Source: Oxalobacteraceae bacterium
Lineage (GTDB): Bacteria; Pseudomonadota; Gammaproteobacteria; Burkholderiales; Burkholderiaceae_D
Direction of reading: 5' to 3'
DNA: 64,000 bases
NCBI GenBank assembly: GCA_013284265.1
Contig: JABTBR010000035.1
Span: 1 to 64,000 of the forward strand
This document shows, piece by piece, positions 25,637-34,519 of this stretch. The position numbers and the translations under genes are program-made. The notes under the pieces were generated by a model. It made no database searches. It was not told the DNA's origin and saw only the letters and a list, made by a program, of their open reading frames with translations. Positions within the stretch are counted from its first letter, which is position 1. Each line of letters begins with the position of its first letter.

Positions 25637-26698
25637 CTAAATAGTTGAGTCAGGTACTACGCTTGCTTCCGCGCCACGCGGCATCAGGTCGGCAATCATT
25701 GACGACAGATGCGCCAGCACATCATTTTTTGCGGCCGAATGGGCACGGCGGATGGCCCATTCGAAGGAATAGGCATCGGCGCCGCCATGGCTCTTGATGA
25801 CCAGGCCACGCAGACCGAGCAGACTACCACCGTTGTAGCGCGACGGGTTGAGCTTGTTGCGCATGGCTTTCAGCGCGCCGCCGCCGATCAGGGCGCCGAG
25901 CATGGTGAAGATATTGCGCTTGAACTCGGTGCGCAGCATATTGCCGATCATGCGGCCCAGGCCCTCGACGGCCTTCAGGGTGACATTGCCGACGAAGCCG
26001 TCGCAGACGACGATGTCGACCGTACCCTTGAAGATGTCATTGCCTTCCACATTGCCGTGGTAGTTCAGGGCGCCACGCTCGTGGTCGGCCTGCAGCAGCT
26101 TGGCGGTGGCCTTGACGACGTCGTTGCCCTTGATGTCTTCGGTGCCCACATTGAGCAGGCCGATGGTCGGACGGGGAATGCCTTCCATGGCCGTCACCAG
26201 CACCGAACCCATGATGGCGAACTGGTGCAGGTGGTGCGGTTCGCAGTCCACATTGGCGCCCAGGTCCAGCATATAGGTCGGACCATCCTTCTGGTTCGGC
26301 AGGATGGAGCAGATGGCGGGACGGTCGACCCCGGCCATGGTCTTGAGCACATAGCGCGACACGGCCATCAGGGCGCCGGTATTGCCGGCCGAGACGCAGG
26401 CCTGGGCCTTGCCATCCTTGACCTGCTCGATCGCCACGCGCATCGAGGAATCTTTTTTGCGGCGCAGCGCCACTTCCAGGGGATCGTCCATCGTCACCTG
26501 TTCGGAAGCGTGCTGCACGGACAGACGCGGATGCGCCTCGGCATGGTGCTTCTTGAGTTCGGCGCGGATAACGTCTTCCAGCCCGACCAGAATCAGTTCC
26601 GCCTCGGGCTCACTTGTTACGAAGGAAATTGCTGCGGGAATGGTGACCGAGGGGCCATGATCTCCGCCCATGCAGTCGATAGAAATTTTGATTGTCAT
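25637..26698 (-). CDS. plsX: Phosphate acyltransferase PlsX
   Basis: PlsX converts acyl-ACP to acyl-phosphate for phospholipid synthesis through PlsY. The 353-residue protein starts MTIKISIDCMGGDHGPS and contains family boxes VSAGNTGALMA and DGFVGNVTLKAVEG. It is in the conserved rpmF-plsX-fabH order. It lies about 200 bp downstream of rpmF, with a hairpin terminator between. Confidence 0.97.
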   Translation of the reverse strand: MTIKISIDCMGGDHGPSVTIPAAISFVTSEPEAELILVGLEDVIRAELKKHHAEAHPRLSVQHASEQVTMDDPLEVALRRKKDSSMRVAIEQVKDGKAQACVSAGNTGALMAVSRYVLKTMAGVDRPAICSILPNQKDGPTYMLDLGANVDCEPHHLHQFAIMGSVLVTAMEGIPRPTIGLLNVGTEDIKGNDVVKATAKLLQADHERGALNYHGNVEGNDIFKGTVDIVVCDGFVGNVTLKAVEGLGRMIGNMLRTEFKRNIFTMLGALIGGGALKAMRNKLNPSRYNGGSLLGLRGLVIKSHGGADAYSFEWAIRRAHSAAKNDVLAHLSSMIADLMPRGAEASVVPDSTI

Positions 26699-26820
26699 TG
26701 TTTTGATTCAGTACCACGCTTCAGCCCTTCTGGGGCGAGCTGCGGCAAGATGCGGACCTCGATAACGCCGGGTCGACGCGATTCAAAATGACGGTGTGCA
26801 AATGAGGATTGCAGCCGATG

Positions 26821-26869
26821 AAAAAGAAAAAGCGGCGCTACGCCGGTAAAAACCACGTCGCACCGCTTT
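26821..26869 (-). terminator. Hairpin terminator or attenuator between rpmF and plsX
   Basis: On the minus strand, AAAGCGGTGCGACG and CGTAGCGCCGCTTTTT form an imperfect stem followed by a T-rich run. It lies just after rpmF, so it probably lowers readthrough from ribosomal-protein to fatty-acid genes. Confidence 0.65.
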
Positions 26870-26895
26870 CATCTTAGCCTAACAAAAAACGTCGA

Positions 26896-27078
26896 TTACT
26901 CGTCGTTTTTGGTTTTCAGGACTTTACGACCACGGTAGAAGCCGTTAGGGCTGATGTGGTGACGCAGGTGGGTTTCACCGGTGGTTGGCTCGATACCCAG
27001 TTGTGGTGCTACCAGGAAATCGTGCGAACGGTGCATACCGCGCTTCGAAGGGGACTTCTTGTTCTGTTGAACTGCCAT
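26896..27078 (-). CDS. rpmF: 50S ribosomal protein L32
   Basis: A 60-residue basic ribosomal protein starting MAVQQNKKSPSKRGMHRSHD. The sequence continues as expected for L32 of betaproteobacteria (HHISPNGFYRGRKVLK). A good ribosome site (AGGAG) lies about eight bases upstream. It heads the plsX-fab cluster and follows the DUF177 gene, the usual neighbour. Confidence 0.97.
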   Translation of the reverse strand: MAVQQNKKSPSKRGMHRSHDFLVAPQLGIEPTTGETHLRHHISPNGFYRGRKVLKTKNDE

Positions 27079-27311
27079 GTTGATGACTCCTAATACATAA
27101 GTTCTAAAATTTTAACACATTCGACTAGCAAATACATGCGAATCGAGTATCCCAGCGGCAAAGCCCGATACTGCCCTGGCCATGCCGACATCGTTAAATT
27201 ACTTGGTTACTACACTTCACTACACACTGCCATACTCGATTACTACACGCGTTTGACACGTTCTTTACAGCATCGCCGGCGTCTTGCATGCACGCCAGCC
27301 ATATTTGAAAC

Positions 27312-27809
27312 TTATTCTGATTTGAGGCCCTTGAGGGCGTCGAATGGCGACTTCTTCTCGCTGCGTACCGAATCGAGCAGCACCGTGTCCGGGCAACGGC
27401 CATGCTTCGGCGTATGCGGCAGGGCCAGCAAGGCTTCGTCTTCGACCAGGTCCGCGACATTCATGCTGCGGGTACCGACGATGACGTCGATACTCTCGTC
27501 GTCGAGCATCTCTTCGATCTCGTCGGCCTGCTCATCGTCCTTGCCGAGCATCAGCACGGTGCTCGCATCGATCTCGTTGGCGTACGGGATCAGGCAGCGC
27601 TGGCATACCAGCTGGACGGTGCCGGTAACCGACAGCGTCATCTGCGGGAAGCCCGTCTTGCTGGTGCTTCCTGCGATCTTCCAGGAAATAGTGCCGGACT
27701 GGTCCGCACAATCCTTCGTCAATCGGGTCATCTCGGCGACGGGCATCTGGCCCTCGCGGCTATCATTGATGCGACAAAATTCGAAGGCGTCGATCACTAA
27801 TGCATTCAT
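27312..27809 (-). CDS. yceD: YceD/DUF177 family protein
   Basis: A 165-residue protein starting MNALVIDAFEFCR at ATG 27809; the frame stays open 18 codons upstream, but this Met matches the family start. It contains the conserved QLVCQRCLIPY Cys pair and an acidic central stretch (GKDDEQADEIEEML). DUF177 proteins are linked to rRNA/ribosome assembly in bacteria and to 23S rRNA accumulation in plants. It lies directly upstream of rpmF, as in most proteobacteria. Confidence 0.9.
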   Translation of the reverse strand: MNALVIDAFEFCRINDSREGQMPVAEMTRLTKDCADQSGTISWKIAGSTSKTGFPQMTLSVTGTVQLVCQRCLIPYANEIDASTVLMLGKDDEQADEIEEMLDDESIDVIVGTRSMNVADLVEDEALLALPHTPKHGRCPDTVLLDSVRSEKKSPFDALKGLKSE

Positions 27810-27969
27810 TGGCAGAAAATTTCCCCGGAAAACCTGCGATAATAACAGGGTTTTCGCCGCCAAGTCAAAGACTTAGGCCATTTCCCCGGTTTTTTATTGC
27901 CACAGCACACCGGCCCCAGAGCATATAACATTTCTTCAGACTGAGCCAGTAAACTGACTCCCAGAATGC

Positions 27970-28587
27970 ATGACAACACAGAAATCTTTACCTCCGCGCC
28001 TGATTCTGGCCTCCAGCTCGGCCTACCGCAAGGAATTGCTCACCCGGCTGGGTCTGGCTTTCGAGGTGGCCGTCCCCGATATCGATGAAAGCCCCCTGCC
28101 CGGCGAATCGCCCAGCGCCACCGCCCTGCGGCTGGCGCGCCAGAAGGCCGCCGCCGTGGCGACCCGCCTGCCCGGCAGCCTGGTGATCGGTTCGGACCAG
28201 GTCGCCACCTTGGATGGCCGGCAGATCGGCAAGCCCGGCGATCATGCCAAGGCCTTATTACAATTGCAGCAGATGCGCGGACGGCGCGTGGTGTTCCATA
28301 CCGCCCTGTGCCTGTGGGATGGGCGCGAGGCCGATGCCCAGGCCGCAGCTCAGGTGGAAGATATCCAGACCGTCGTGCATTTCCGCGACCTGCCCGATGC
28401 CGAGCTGGACGCCTACCTGCGCATCGAACAGCCGTATGATTGCGCCGGCAGCGCCAAGAATGAAGGCTTGGGCATCGCCATTCTGGAGCGTATCGACAGC
28501 AGCGACCCGACCGCGTTGACGGGGCTGCCGCTGATTGCGTTGACCAGCATGCTGCGCAAGGCTGGCGTCGCGTTCTTTGCCAGCTAG
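27970..28587 (+). CDS. maf: Maf-family nucleotide pyrophosphatase
   Basis: A 205-residue house-cleaning pyrophosphatase that hydrolyses non-canonical or modified nucleoside triphosphates. The N-terminal box ILASSSAYRKELL and the central GSDQVATLDG are family signatures; YDCAGSAKNEGLG and TALTGLPLIAL follow. The ATG at 27970 is used. It is divergent from yceD, with about 160 bp between the two starts. The exact subfamily specificity (dTTP/UTP or m7GTP) cannot be set with certainty from reading alone. Confidence 0.93.
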   Translation: MTTQKSLPPRLILASSSAYRKELLTRLGLAFEVAVPDIDESPLPGESPSATALRLARQKAAAVATRLPGSLVIGSDQVATLDGRQIGKPGDHAKALLQLQQMRGRRVVFHTALCLWDGREADAQAAAQVEDIQTVVHFRDLPDAELDAYLRIEQPYDCAGSAKNEGLGIAILERIDSSDPTALTGLPLIALTSMLRKAGVAFFAS

Positions 28588-28659
28588 CGCGCCACTGGGC
28601 TCCTGCTAATGAGCGCGCGCCGCTACGTCCTTAAAAGATAGCGCGCCGGTACGCCCTTA

Positions 28660-28763
28660 GAACCCAAGGCAAAGAGCCGGGGGCCAGTCCCACTGGGACT
28701 GGCGGGGCGAAGCCCCTCCCCGGACCCTGGGGTCTGACCCCAAGGTTACGCCGTGGGTTTTAA
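28660..28763. repeat. Dispersed palindromic element, copy E (long form)
   Basis: Arms AACCCAAGGC and GCCGTGGGTTTTAA. The inner hairpin CCAGTCCCA/TGGGACTGG differs from other copies by compensatory changes. It lies between maf and the RsmI-like gene. Confidence 0.9.
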
Positions 28764-28828
28764 AAGAGCCGCCGACCAGCAACACCCTATCCAATTTTTC
28801 CTTTTACTTTACTGAGCAAACCCACCCC

Positions 28829-29566
28829 ATGCCCGGCACCCTCTATTTAATTCCCAACACCCTGGGCGACACCGACGCCCTCGCCTCCGTCCTGCCCGAG
28901 CAGGTACAAGCCCTGACCGCCCGCCTCGACTACTTCGTGGCCGAGAACGCCAAAACGGCGCGCGCCTTCCTCAAGCTGATCGGTGCCCAGCATCCGCTGG
29001 CCAAGCCGCTGCAAGAGATCACCATCGCCGAACTGAACGTCAACACCCCGGCGCAAGCACTGGCCGGCCTGCTGGCACCGCTGCTGGCGGGCCGCGACGC
29101 GGGCCTGGTGTCGGAAGCGGGCGTACCGGCCGTGGCCGACCCCGGCGCGGACCTGGTGCGCCTGGCGCATCAGCACGGCATTACGGTCAAGCCGCTGGTG
29201 GGGCCATCGTCGCTGCTGCTGGCCGTGATGGCGAGCGGACTGAACGGCCAAAGCTTCGCCTTCAACGGCTATCTGCCCACCGATGCGGCGCTGCGCGCCA
29301 AACGCATCAAGGAACTGGAGCAGCGCTCGCGCAGCGAAAAGCAGACCCAGCTGTTCATCGAGACGCCCTACCGCAACGCCGCCATGCTCGAAGCGCTGGT
29401 GGCCCAGTGCCATCCGGGCACCCTGATCAGCGTCGCTACCGACCTGAGCCTGGCCAGCGAAGCGATCCGCACGATGACGGGCGCAAAATGGAAAAGCCTG
29501 CTCGCGGCGGGCAAGGCGCCGGACTTCCACAAGAAGCCGACGGTGTTTTTGTTGCTGGGGCAGTAA
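28829..29566 (+). CDS. RsmI-like tetrapyrrole-methylase-family SAM methyltransferase
   Basis: A 245-residue protein of the tetrapyrrole methylase fold, closest in style to RsmI (16S rRNA 2'-O-methylation). It has LYLIPNTLGD at the N terminus, VSEAGVPAVADPGADLV in the SAM site, and LVGPSSLLLAVMASGLNG. It is shorter than E. coli RsmI (286), and its N terminus (NTLGDTDALASVLP) differs from the RsmI signature. It may be a paralogue with another substrate. It follows maf, separated by a palindromic element. Confidence 0.85.
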   Translation: MPGTLYLIPNTLGDTDALASVLPEQVQALTARLDYFVAENAKTARAFLKLIGAQHPLAKPLQEITIAELNVNTPAQALAGLLAPLLAGRDAGLVSEAGVPAVADPGADLVRLAHQHGITVKPLVGPSSLLLAVMASGLNGQSFAFNGYLPTDAALRAKRIKELEQRSRSEKQTQLFIETPYRNAAMLEALVAQCHPGTLISVATDLSLASEAIRTMTGAKWKSLLAAGKAPDFHKKPTVFLLLGQ

Positions 29567-29596
29567 AAGGAAGTTCAGGGGCCGCCGGCCTCTTTA

Positions 29597-29690
29597 GAAC
29601 CCACGGCAAAGAGCTGGAGTCTGACCCGCCGGGTCAGACCCCGGAGTTACGCCGTGGGTTTAAAAGGCAGGGGTACGCCGTGGGTTTTAA
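29597..29690. repeat. Dispersed palindromic element, copy F plus fragment
   Basis: A short-form copy has arms AACCCACGGC and GCCGTGGGTTT. The inner arms GTCTGACCCG/CGGGTCAGAC are swapped relative to copies A and C, keeping the pairing. A fragment (GGGTACGCCGTGGGTTTTAA) follows to 29690. It lies between convergent genes and could act as a bidirectional terminator. Confidence 0.88.
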
Positions 29691-29723
29691 ATTGCGGCGC
29701 CAACCCGCAAGCAACAAGGCAGG

Positions 29724-31007
29724 CTACTGCACATTGTGCGAGTAGTCATTCACCCAATCAAACGCCGCCAGCTGAATCGCATACAGCTCGGCCGGCGACA
29801 ACTGCAGCTTGTGCAGCATCTCCGACAGCTTCGGCCCTTCGTCAGCCATCTCGATATGCTCAATCAGGCTGAGCATGCTGCCGTAATCGCCATCGCGGTG
29901 CAGCAAGGCTTCGCGCACCTCGCCCAGCACGTTCACGCTGTCGAGCACCTCGCTCATGCGGATCGAGAACAGGGTATCCATCAGCGACATCACGCCCACG
30001 GTAAAGCCGATATCGGCGCAGGTACGCTGGCCGGGACGCAGTTTCTCCACCATCAGTTCAATGGTCTTGCCGCGCGTGGTGGCCAGCTGCAGCAGCGGCG
30101 AGGTAAATTCCTGAGCCTGCCCCGCCTTCACATACAGCAAAATCTGCAGCCAGCGCTGCAACTGGCGCCGGCCCAGCACGATCAGCGCATGGCCAACCGA
30201 ATTGATGCGGTAGCGCGCGCCCACGGCCGGCGTATTCACCAGCCGCAGCAGATTCAAGGTGATCAGCGCGTCATGCTTGACGCTGCGTTCGATGGTCTTG
30301 CTGTCGGCGTCGGCATTGAGCAGGTCCAGCAGATGCAGGATAGTCATCTGCGAAGGCGTGATCTTCTTGCCGCTCAAAATCACCGGACGGGCGAAATAAT
30401 AGCCCTGGAAATATTCGAAACCCAAGGACAGGCATTGCCGGAACTCGTCCATCGTCTCGACTTTTTCAGCCAGCAGCTTCTGGCCGGGCGCCGGCTTGAT
30501 GCCGCGCGCCAGGATATCGAGCCGTTCCGGCTGCATATCCTTGATGTCGATCTTGATGACGTCGACCAGCGGCTTGAGCTTGCGCACATCGTCCGACTCG
30601 TTGACCACATCGTCGAGCGCGAACTTGAAACCGGCACGCTTGAGTTCGCGCACCCGTTCCAGCACCTCGGGCGTGGCCTTGACCGTTTCCAGGATTTCCA
30701 GAATGACCTTGTCGTTGGGCAGGAAGCTGATGAAGTCGCTCATCAAACCAACAGTATCAACGTTGACGAAGGCCAGCTGGTCGCCCACGACATGGTCCAT
30801 GCCCAGTTCGGAGGCATGCGCGATCACCGTGGCGGTGGCCTCGGCGTCGTCGGTGATATGGGCTTCATTGCGCTCGGACGCGTTACGGAACAGCAGTTCA
30901 TAAGCGACGAGGCGCTGGTTGCGGTTCAGGATCGGTTGGCGTGCCAGGAAAAACTGATTGGCGATGGCCATTGGAACTTGTGACGGCTGTGACAAACCGT
31001 TGGTCAT
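29724..31007 (-). CDS. Degenerate EAL plus HDOD-domain signalling protein
   Basis: A 427-residue cytoplasmic protein. The N-terminal EAL-like domain (about 15-215) starts FFLARQPILNRNQRLVAYEL. The usual EALVR is replaced by YELLFRN and other metal-binding residues are not evident, so cyclic-di-GMP hydrolysis is unlikely. The C-terminal HDOD domain (about 215-410) has NLLRLVNTPAVGARYRINS and GRRQLQRWLQILLY. Proteins of this YuxH-like layout act as signalling adaptors. It converges with the RsmI-like gene; the start at 31007 could be replaced by Met13. Confidence 0.88.
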   Translation of the reverse strand: MTNGLSQPSQVPMAIANQFFLARQPILNRNQRLVAYELLFRNASERNEAHITDDAEATATVIAHASELGMDHVVGDQLAFVNVDTVGLMSDFISFLPNDKVILEILETVKATPEVLERVRELKRAGFKFALDDVVNESDDVRKLKPLVDVIKIDIKDMQPERLDILARGIKPAPGQKLLAEKVETMDEFRQCLSLGFEYFQGYYFARPVILSGKKITPSQMTILHLLDLLNADADSKTIERSVKHDALITLNLLRLVNTPAVGARYRINSVGHALIVLGRRQLQRWLQILLYVKAGQAQEFTSPLLQLATTRGKTIELMVEKLRPGQRTCADIGFTVGVMSLMDTLFSIRMSEVLDSVNVLGEVREALLHRDGDYGSMLSLIEHIEMADEGPKLSEMLHKLQLSPAELYAIQLAAFDWVNDYSHNVQ

Positions 31008-31144
31008 GGGATAACCCGATCTGCGCTAAGCGCTGGTGGCCGGTGTAAGGGGACGGCAGGCCCGTCCGGAGCGTTTGATTGCGCCCCGGTTTCCATAAGA
31101 CTATACCCAGCAATACAGTCCTGCCAATATTTTATTACAACAAA

Positions 31145-32065
31145 TTACACGCGGCGCGTGCCAGTGTTGCGTCCCGTAGTCGGAGTGCCTGTTTCGAGCA
31201 CGAAACGGGCGCCGGAATCCTTGCCCAGCACCTTGACCAGGTAGGGCATGATTTCCTTGAGCATGGGCTCGAGCGTGTACGGCGGGTTCAAAATGAACAT
31301 GCCGCTGCTGTGCAAACCGAAGCCGTCGGGCATCGGCGTATGGGTGGTCAGCACCACGTTGAGCCAGGTGGTGCATGGCAGCTGTTTGAGCTTGTCGGCG
31401 AACTGGCGCGATTCCATGCGCTGCAGCAGCGGATACCAGACCGCGTAAGTGCCGGTCGGGAAACGCACCAGCGCGTCGGCCAGCGTGTCCTTGACCTTGC
31501 GGTAATCCATCTTGTCTTCATACGGCGGGTCGATCAGCACCAGCGCGCGGCGCGACGGCGGCGGCAGCAGGGCTTTGAGCGCCTGGAAGCCGTCGCCACG
31601 GGTGATCAGGATGCGCTTGCCGCGCGTGGTCGAGCGGATACCCTGGGCGGCGGCATGCTCTTCGAGCTTGCGGAAGTTGTCGGCCAGCAGTTTGGAATCG
31701 GCCGGATGCAGCTCGAACAGGCGCAGCCGGTCCTGCTCGCGCGCGACCTTGTCGGCGCAATAAGGCGAGCCGGGGTAGTAGCGCATCTTGCCGCTCGGGT
31801 TCATTTCCTTGATCAGGTCGACGTACTCCTTCAGCGGGGCCGGCAGGTCGGTACGGCTCCACAGCGGGCCGATGCCGGTATCGTATTCGGCGTTCTTGGA
31901 CGCGAAGCTGCCGTCGAGGGCGTAGACGCCGGCGCCGGAGTGGGTGTCGATGTAGCTGTAGGCCGTATCTTTCTGATTCAGATACTGCAGCAACTGGATG
32001 GTCACGAAATGCTTGAGCACATCGGCGTGATTCCCCGCGTGGAAGGCGTGGCGGTAACTCAACAT
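31145..32065 (-). CDS. rlmJ: 23S rRNA (adenine(2030)-N6)-methyltransferase
   Basis: RlmJ methylates A2030 of 23S rRNA. The 306-residue protein starts MLSYRHAFHAGNHADVLKH at ATG 32065, the invariant family start, although the frame is open further upstream. The catalytic motif LIDPPYEDK is near residue 190, and DTHSGAGVY binds SAM. The last ~25 residues are Arg/Thr-rich. Its upstream region is shared with a divergent two-gene unit. Confidence 0.95.
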   Translation of the reverse strand: MLSYRHAFHAGNHADVLKHFVTIQLLQYLNQKDTAYSYIDTHSGAGVYALDGSFASKNAEYDTGIGPLWSRTDLPAPLKEYVDLIKEMNPSGKMRYYPGSPYCADKVAREQDRLRLFELHPADSKLLADNFRKLEEHAAAQGIRSTTRGKRILITRGDGFQALKALLPPPSRRALVLIDPPYEDKMDYRKVKDTLADALVRFPTGTYAVWYPLLQRMESRQFADKLKQLPCTTWLNVVLTTHTPMPDGFGLHSSGMFILNPPYTLEPMLKEIMPYLVKVLGKDSGARFVLETGTPTTGRNTGTRRV

Positions 32066-32328
32066 AAGCTTGGTATTTCCTAATAATGGAGGGTGGCGCG
32101 GCGCACAATGCTCGCCGGGCGGGCGGCACCCGCCGGAGACGGCGGGCGCGCAACAGCCGCCATTATCCACCAGAATGGGCACTTCGCCAAAAAAACGCCC
32201 CTTGATGGCCGTGTTCGCAGCGTGTGGAACACGCGATGCCGATTGCGTCAAATCCGCCGCGGACAGCCTGCCTATCATGAAAGAATCCGGCTGCATCCGC
32301 ATGCCGGCATCTTTCATCGGAGGGTATC

Positions 32329-32586
32329 ATGGCTTTTAACAATGTCGGGCCGCTGGTGTTCCTGGCGCCCGGACAAACCGTTACCTGGAGCTACAGCTAC
32401 GGCGACGATCACGGCACCCAGTACGCCTCGGCCGACGTCAAAACCCCGAACCTGGGCGCGATCCACCTGGCCGACCAGCAGCGCAAGCGCAAGAACAACG
32501 CCGGCGTGGCCACCTACTTCGTCGACATCCACAATCAGGGCGCCGGCGGCTGCTTCCACAATTTGCAAGGCGGGGGGATGTCATGA
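32329..32586 (+). CDS. Uncharacterised 85-residue protein, first of a pair
   Basis: An 85-residue protein with an excellent ribosome site (GGAGG, six bases before ATG). No signal peptide is seen. The sequence (FLAPGQTVTWSYSYGDDHG, TYFVDIHNQGAGGCFHNLQG) suggests a small beta-sandwich. The stop overlaps the next ATG by four bases, so the pair is coupled. I recognise no family with certainty and assign no function. Confidence 0.7.
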   Translation: MAFNNVGPLVFLAPGQTVTWSYSYGDDHGTQYASADVKTPNLGAIHLADQQRKRKNNAGVATYFVDIHNQGAGGCFHNLQGGGMS

Positions 32587-32792
32587 AAATGACCATTATT
32601 ACTGACGATCAGGGCAATATTCTTGCCGCCGTGCAGGGACATTCGATGTCCGGCAAACAGGGCAATGTGGAAGCGAGCGTGACCTTCGCGCCCGGCAGCC
32701 AGGCGCATATGGTCGATGTGGACGACAGCATGGCCACCATCACCGACGCGGCCGACTTCCAGCAGCAGCTCAAGCAGTACCTGACGCCGTAA
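32583..32792 (+). CDS. Uncharacterised 69-residue protein, second of a pair
   Basis: A 69-residue protein (MKMTIITDDQGNILAAVQGH) overlapping the preceding gene by four bases. It appears to be a small beta-rich domain followed by a helix (ADFQQQLKQYLTP). No motif was recognised. Coupling to the 85-residue protein suggests that they act together. A palindromic element lies about 40 bp downstream. Confidence 0.65.
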   Translation: MKMTIITDDQGNILAAVQGHSMSGKQGNVEASVTFAPGSQAHMVDVDDSMATITDAADFQQQLKQYLTP

Positions 32793-32830
32793 GCCTTTCC
32801 AGCTAGCTTCAGCGTGCCGCAGTGCTATTA

Positions 32831-32932
32831 GAACCCAAGGCAAAGAGCCGGGGGCCGGTCCCTTCGGGGACCGGCGGGGCACAGCCCCTCCCCGGACCCT
32901 TGGTCAGACCCCAGGGTTAAGCCATGGGTTTC
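32831..32932. repeat. Dispersed palindromic element, copy G (long form)
   Basis: Arms AACCCAAGGC and GCCATGGGTTT. The inner hairpin CCGGTCCC/GGGGACCGG is a third compensatory version. It lies between two convergent genes. Confidence 0.88.
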
Positions 32933-32970
32933 AGGCGCCAGCCGGCGACCCATTGAGGAACTCAACCCCA

Positions 32971-34269
32971 TCAAGCGACCTTCCTGGCCTCAAAGAATTG
33001 CTCATCCTCGGTAGACCCATGCAGCGCCGTGGTCGAACTCTGCCCATTCTGGATGCACTGGGTCACGGCGTCGAAGTAGCCGGTACCCACTTCGCGCTGG
33101 TGCTTGACGGCGGTAAAGCCCCGGTCGGCGGCGGCAAATTCGGCTTCCTGCAGCTCCACAAACGCCGACATCTGGCGGCGCGCATAACCGTGCGCCAGGT
33201 TGAACATGCCGTAATTGAGCGCATGGAAACCGGCCAGCGTGATGAACTGGAACTTGTACCCCATCGCCCCCAGCTCGCGCTGGAACTTGGCGATGGTGGC
33301 GTCGTCCAGGTTCTTTTTCCAGTTGAACGAGGGCGAGCAGTTATACGCCAGCATCTTGCCGGGGAACCTGGCATGCACGGCTTCGGCGAAGCGTTTGGCG
33401 AAGGCCAGATCCGGCTTCCCAGTTTCGCACCAGACCAGATCGGCGAACGGCGCATAGGCCAGCGCCCGTGCAATCGCCTGATCGATGCCCGGCCGGACTT
33501 TGTAGAAGCCCTCCACTGTGCGTTCGCCGGTGCAGAAGGGACGGTCGTTCGCGTCCACATCCGAGGTCAGCAGGTCGGCCGCCTCGGCATCGGTGCGGGC
33601 GATCACCAGCGTCGAAGTGCCCATGACGTCGGCCGCCAGCCGGGCTGCGGTCAGTTTTTCGACCGCTTCGCGGGTAGGCACCAGCACCTTGCCGCCCATG
33701 TGCCCGCATTTCTTGACCGAAGCGAGCTGATCTTCGAAATGCACGCCGGCCGCGCCGGCATCGATCATGGACTTCATCAGCTCGTAGGCGTTCAGCACGC
33801 CGCCAAAACCGGCTTCCGCGTCGGCCACGATGGGCGCGAAGAAGTCGATGTCGTTCTTGCCTTCGGACCACTGGATCTGGTCGGCGCGCTGGAAGGTATT
33901 GTTGATGCGCTTGACCACCATCGGCACCGAATTGGCCGGATACAGCGACTGGTCCGGGTACATTTCACCGGCCAGGTTGGCGTCGCCGGCGACCTGCCAG
34001 CCAGACAGGTAGATCGCCTTCAGGCCGGCCTTGACCTGCTGCATGGCCTGGTTGCCCGTCATCGCGCCCAGCGCGTTGACGAAGGGTTCTTTATGGAGCA
34101 AATCCCACAGTTTTTCCGCGCCGCGCTGCGCCAGGGTGTGCTCGATCTGCAGCGAGCCGCGCAGACGGACCACATCCTCGGCACTGTAGGTACGCGTGAC
34201 GCCCTTCCAGCGCGGATTGGTTTCCCAGTCGGCTTGCAGGGCTGCGATTTGCTGTTCACGAGTTGCCAT
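32971..34269 (-). CDS. aceA: Isocitrate lyase
   Basis: Isocitrate lyase splits isocitrate to glyoxylate and succinate, the first step of the glyoxylate shunt for growth on acetate or fatty acids. The 432-residue protein has the catalytic loop KKCGHMGGK with Cys188, plus EDQLASVKK and YNCSPSFNWKK. No malate synthase gene is in the window. A strong-looking promoter and a 14-bp palindrome lie upstream. Confidence 0.97.
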   Translation of the reverse strand: MATREQQIAALQADWETNPRWKGVTRTYSAEDVVRLRGSLQIEHTLAQRGAEKLWDLLHKEPFVNALGAMTGNQAMQQVKAGLKAIYLSGWQVAGDANLAGEMYPDQSLYPANSVPMVVKRINNTFQRADQIQWSEGKNDIDFFAPIVADAEAGFGGVLNAYELMKSMIDAGAAGVHFEDQLASVKKCGHMGGKVLVPTREAVEKLTAARLAADVMGTSTLVIARTDAEAADLLTSDVDANDRPFCTGERTVEGFYKVRPGIDQAIARALAYAPFADLVWCETGKPDLAFAKRFAEAVHARFPGKMLAYNCSPSFNWKKNLDDATIAKFQRELGAMGYKFQFITLAGFHALNYGMFNLAHGYARRQMSAFVELQEAEFAAADRGFTAVKHQREVGTGYFDAVTQCIQNGQSSTTALHGSTEDEQFFEARKVA

Positions 34270-34318
34270 GGTGTTCTCCTAATGACGTTCCAATTGATAT
34301 ACGAACTCCGTTGGAGAA

Positions 34319-34347
34319 ATCATAGGCTGTTTTGTGCCACGCAACAA
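34319..34347 (-). promoter_or_regulatory. Sigma-70-type promoter of aceA
   Basis: On the minus strand TTGTTG (34347-34342) is followed by exactly 17 bases and TATGAT (34324-34319), about 50 bp before the aceA ATG. Confidence 0.6.
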
Positions 34348-34349
34348 TG

Positions 34350-34363
34350 GTCTTATATAAGAC
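34350..34363. promoter_or_regulatory. Perfect 14-bp palindrome upstream of aceA
   Basis: GTCTTATATAAGAC is its own reverse complement and lies immediately upstream of the -35 box of aceA, a typical operator or activator position. The regulator is unknown. Confidence 0.55.
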
Positions 34364-34519
34364 ACATAACAAGAATAAAACACATACAAATCAAATGCTT
34401 AAGCTTTTCATTCCATGATGCGCAATGAAATTTCGATTAATGAAAGGACGAGCGCTGTGCGCCCGCATGCACATTTCGCATTATGGAACGACATTCTCGC
34501 CCTATGAAAAACCCGCTAT

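Noticed and set aside
28660..28763. Palindromic elements interpreted only as rho-independent terminators
   Set aside because: They lack consistent T-runs after the inner stem and occur inside coding regions, so termination cannot be their only nature, though intergenic copies may terminate.
32066..32328. Possible gene in the rlmJ upstream region (in-frame N-terminal extension of rlmJ)
   Set aside because: RlmJ homologues start at MLSYRHAF; the extension has shadow-like composition and no ribosome site.
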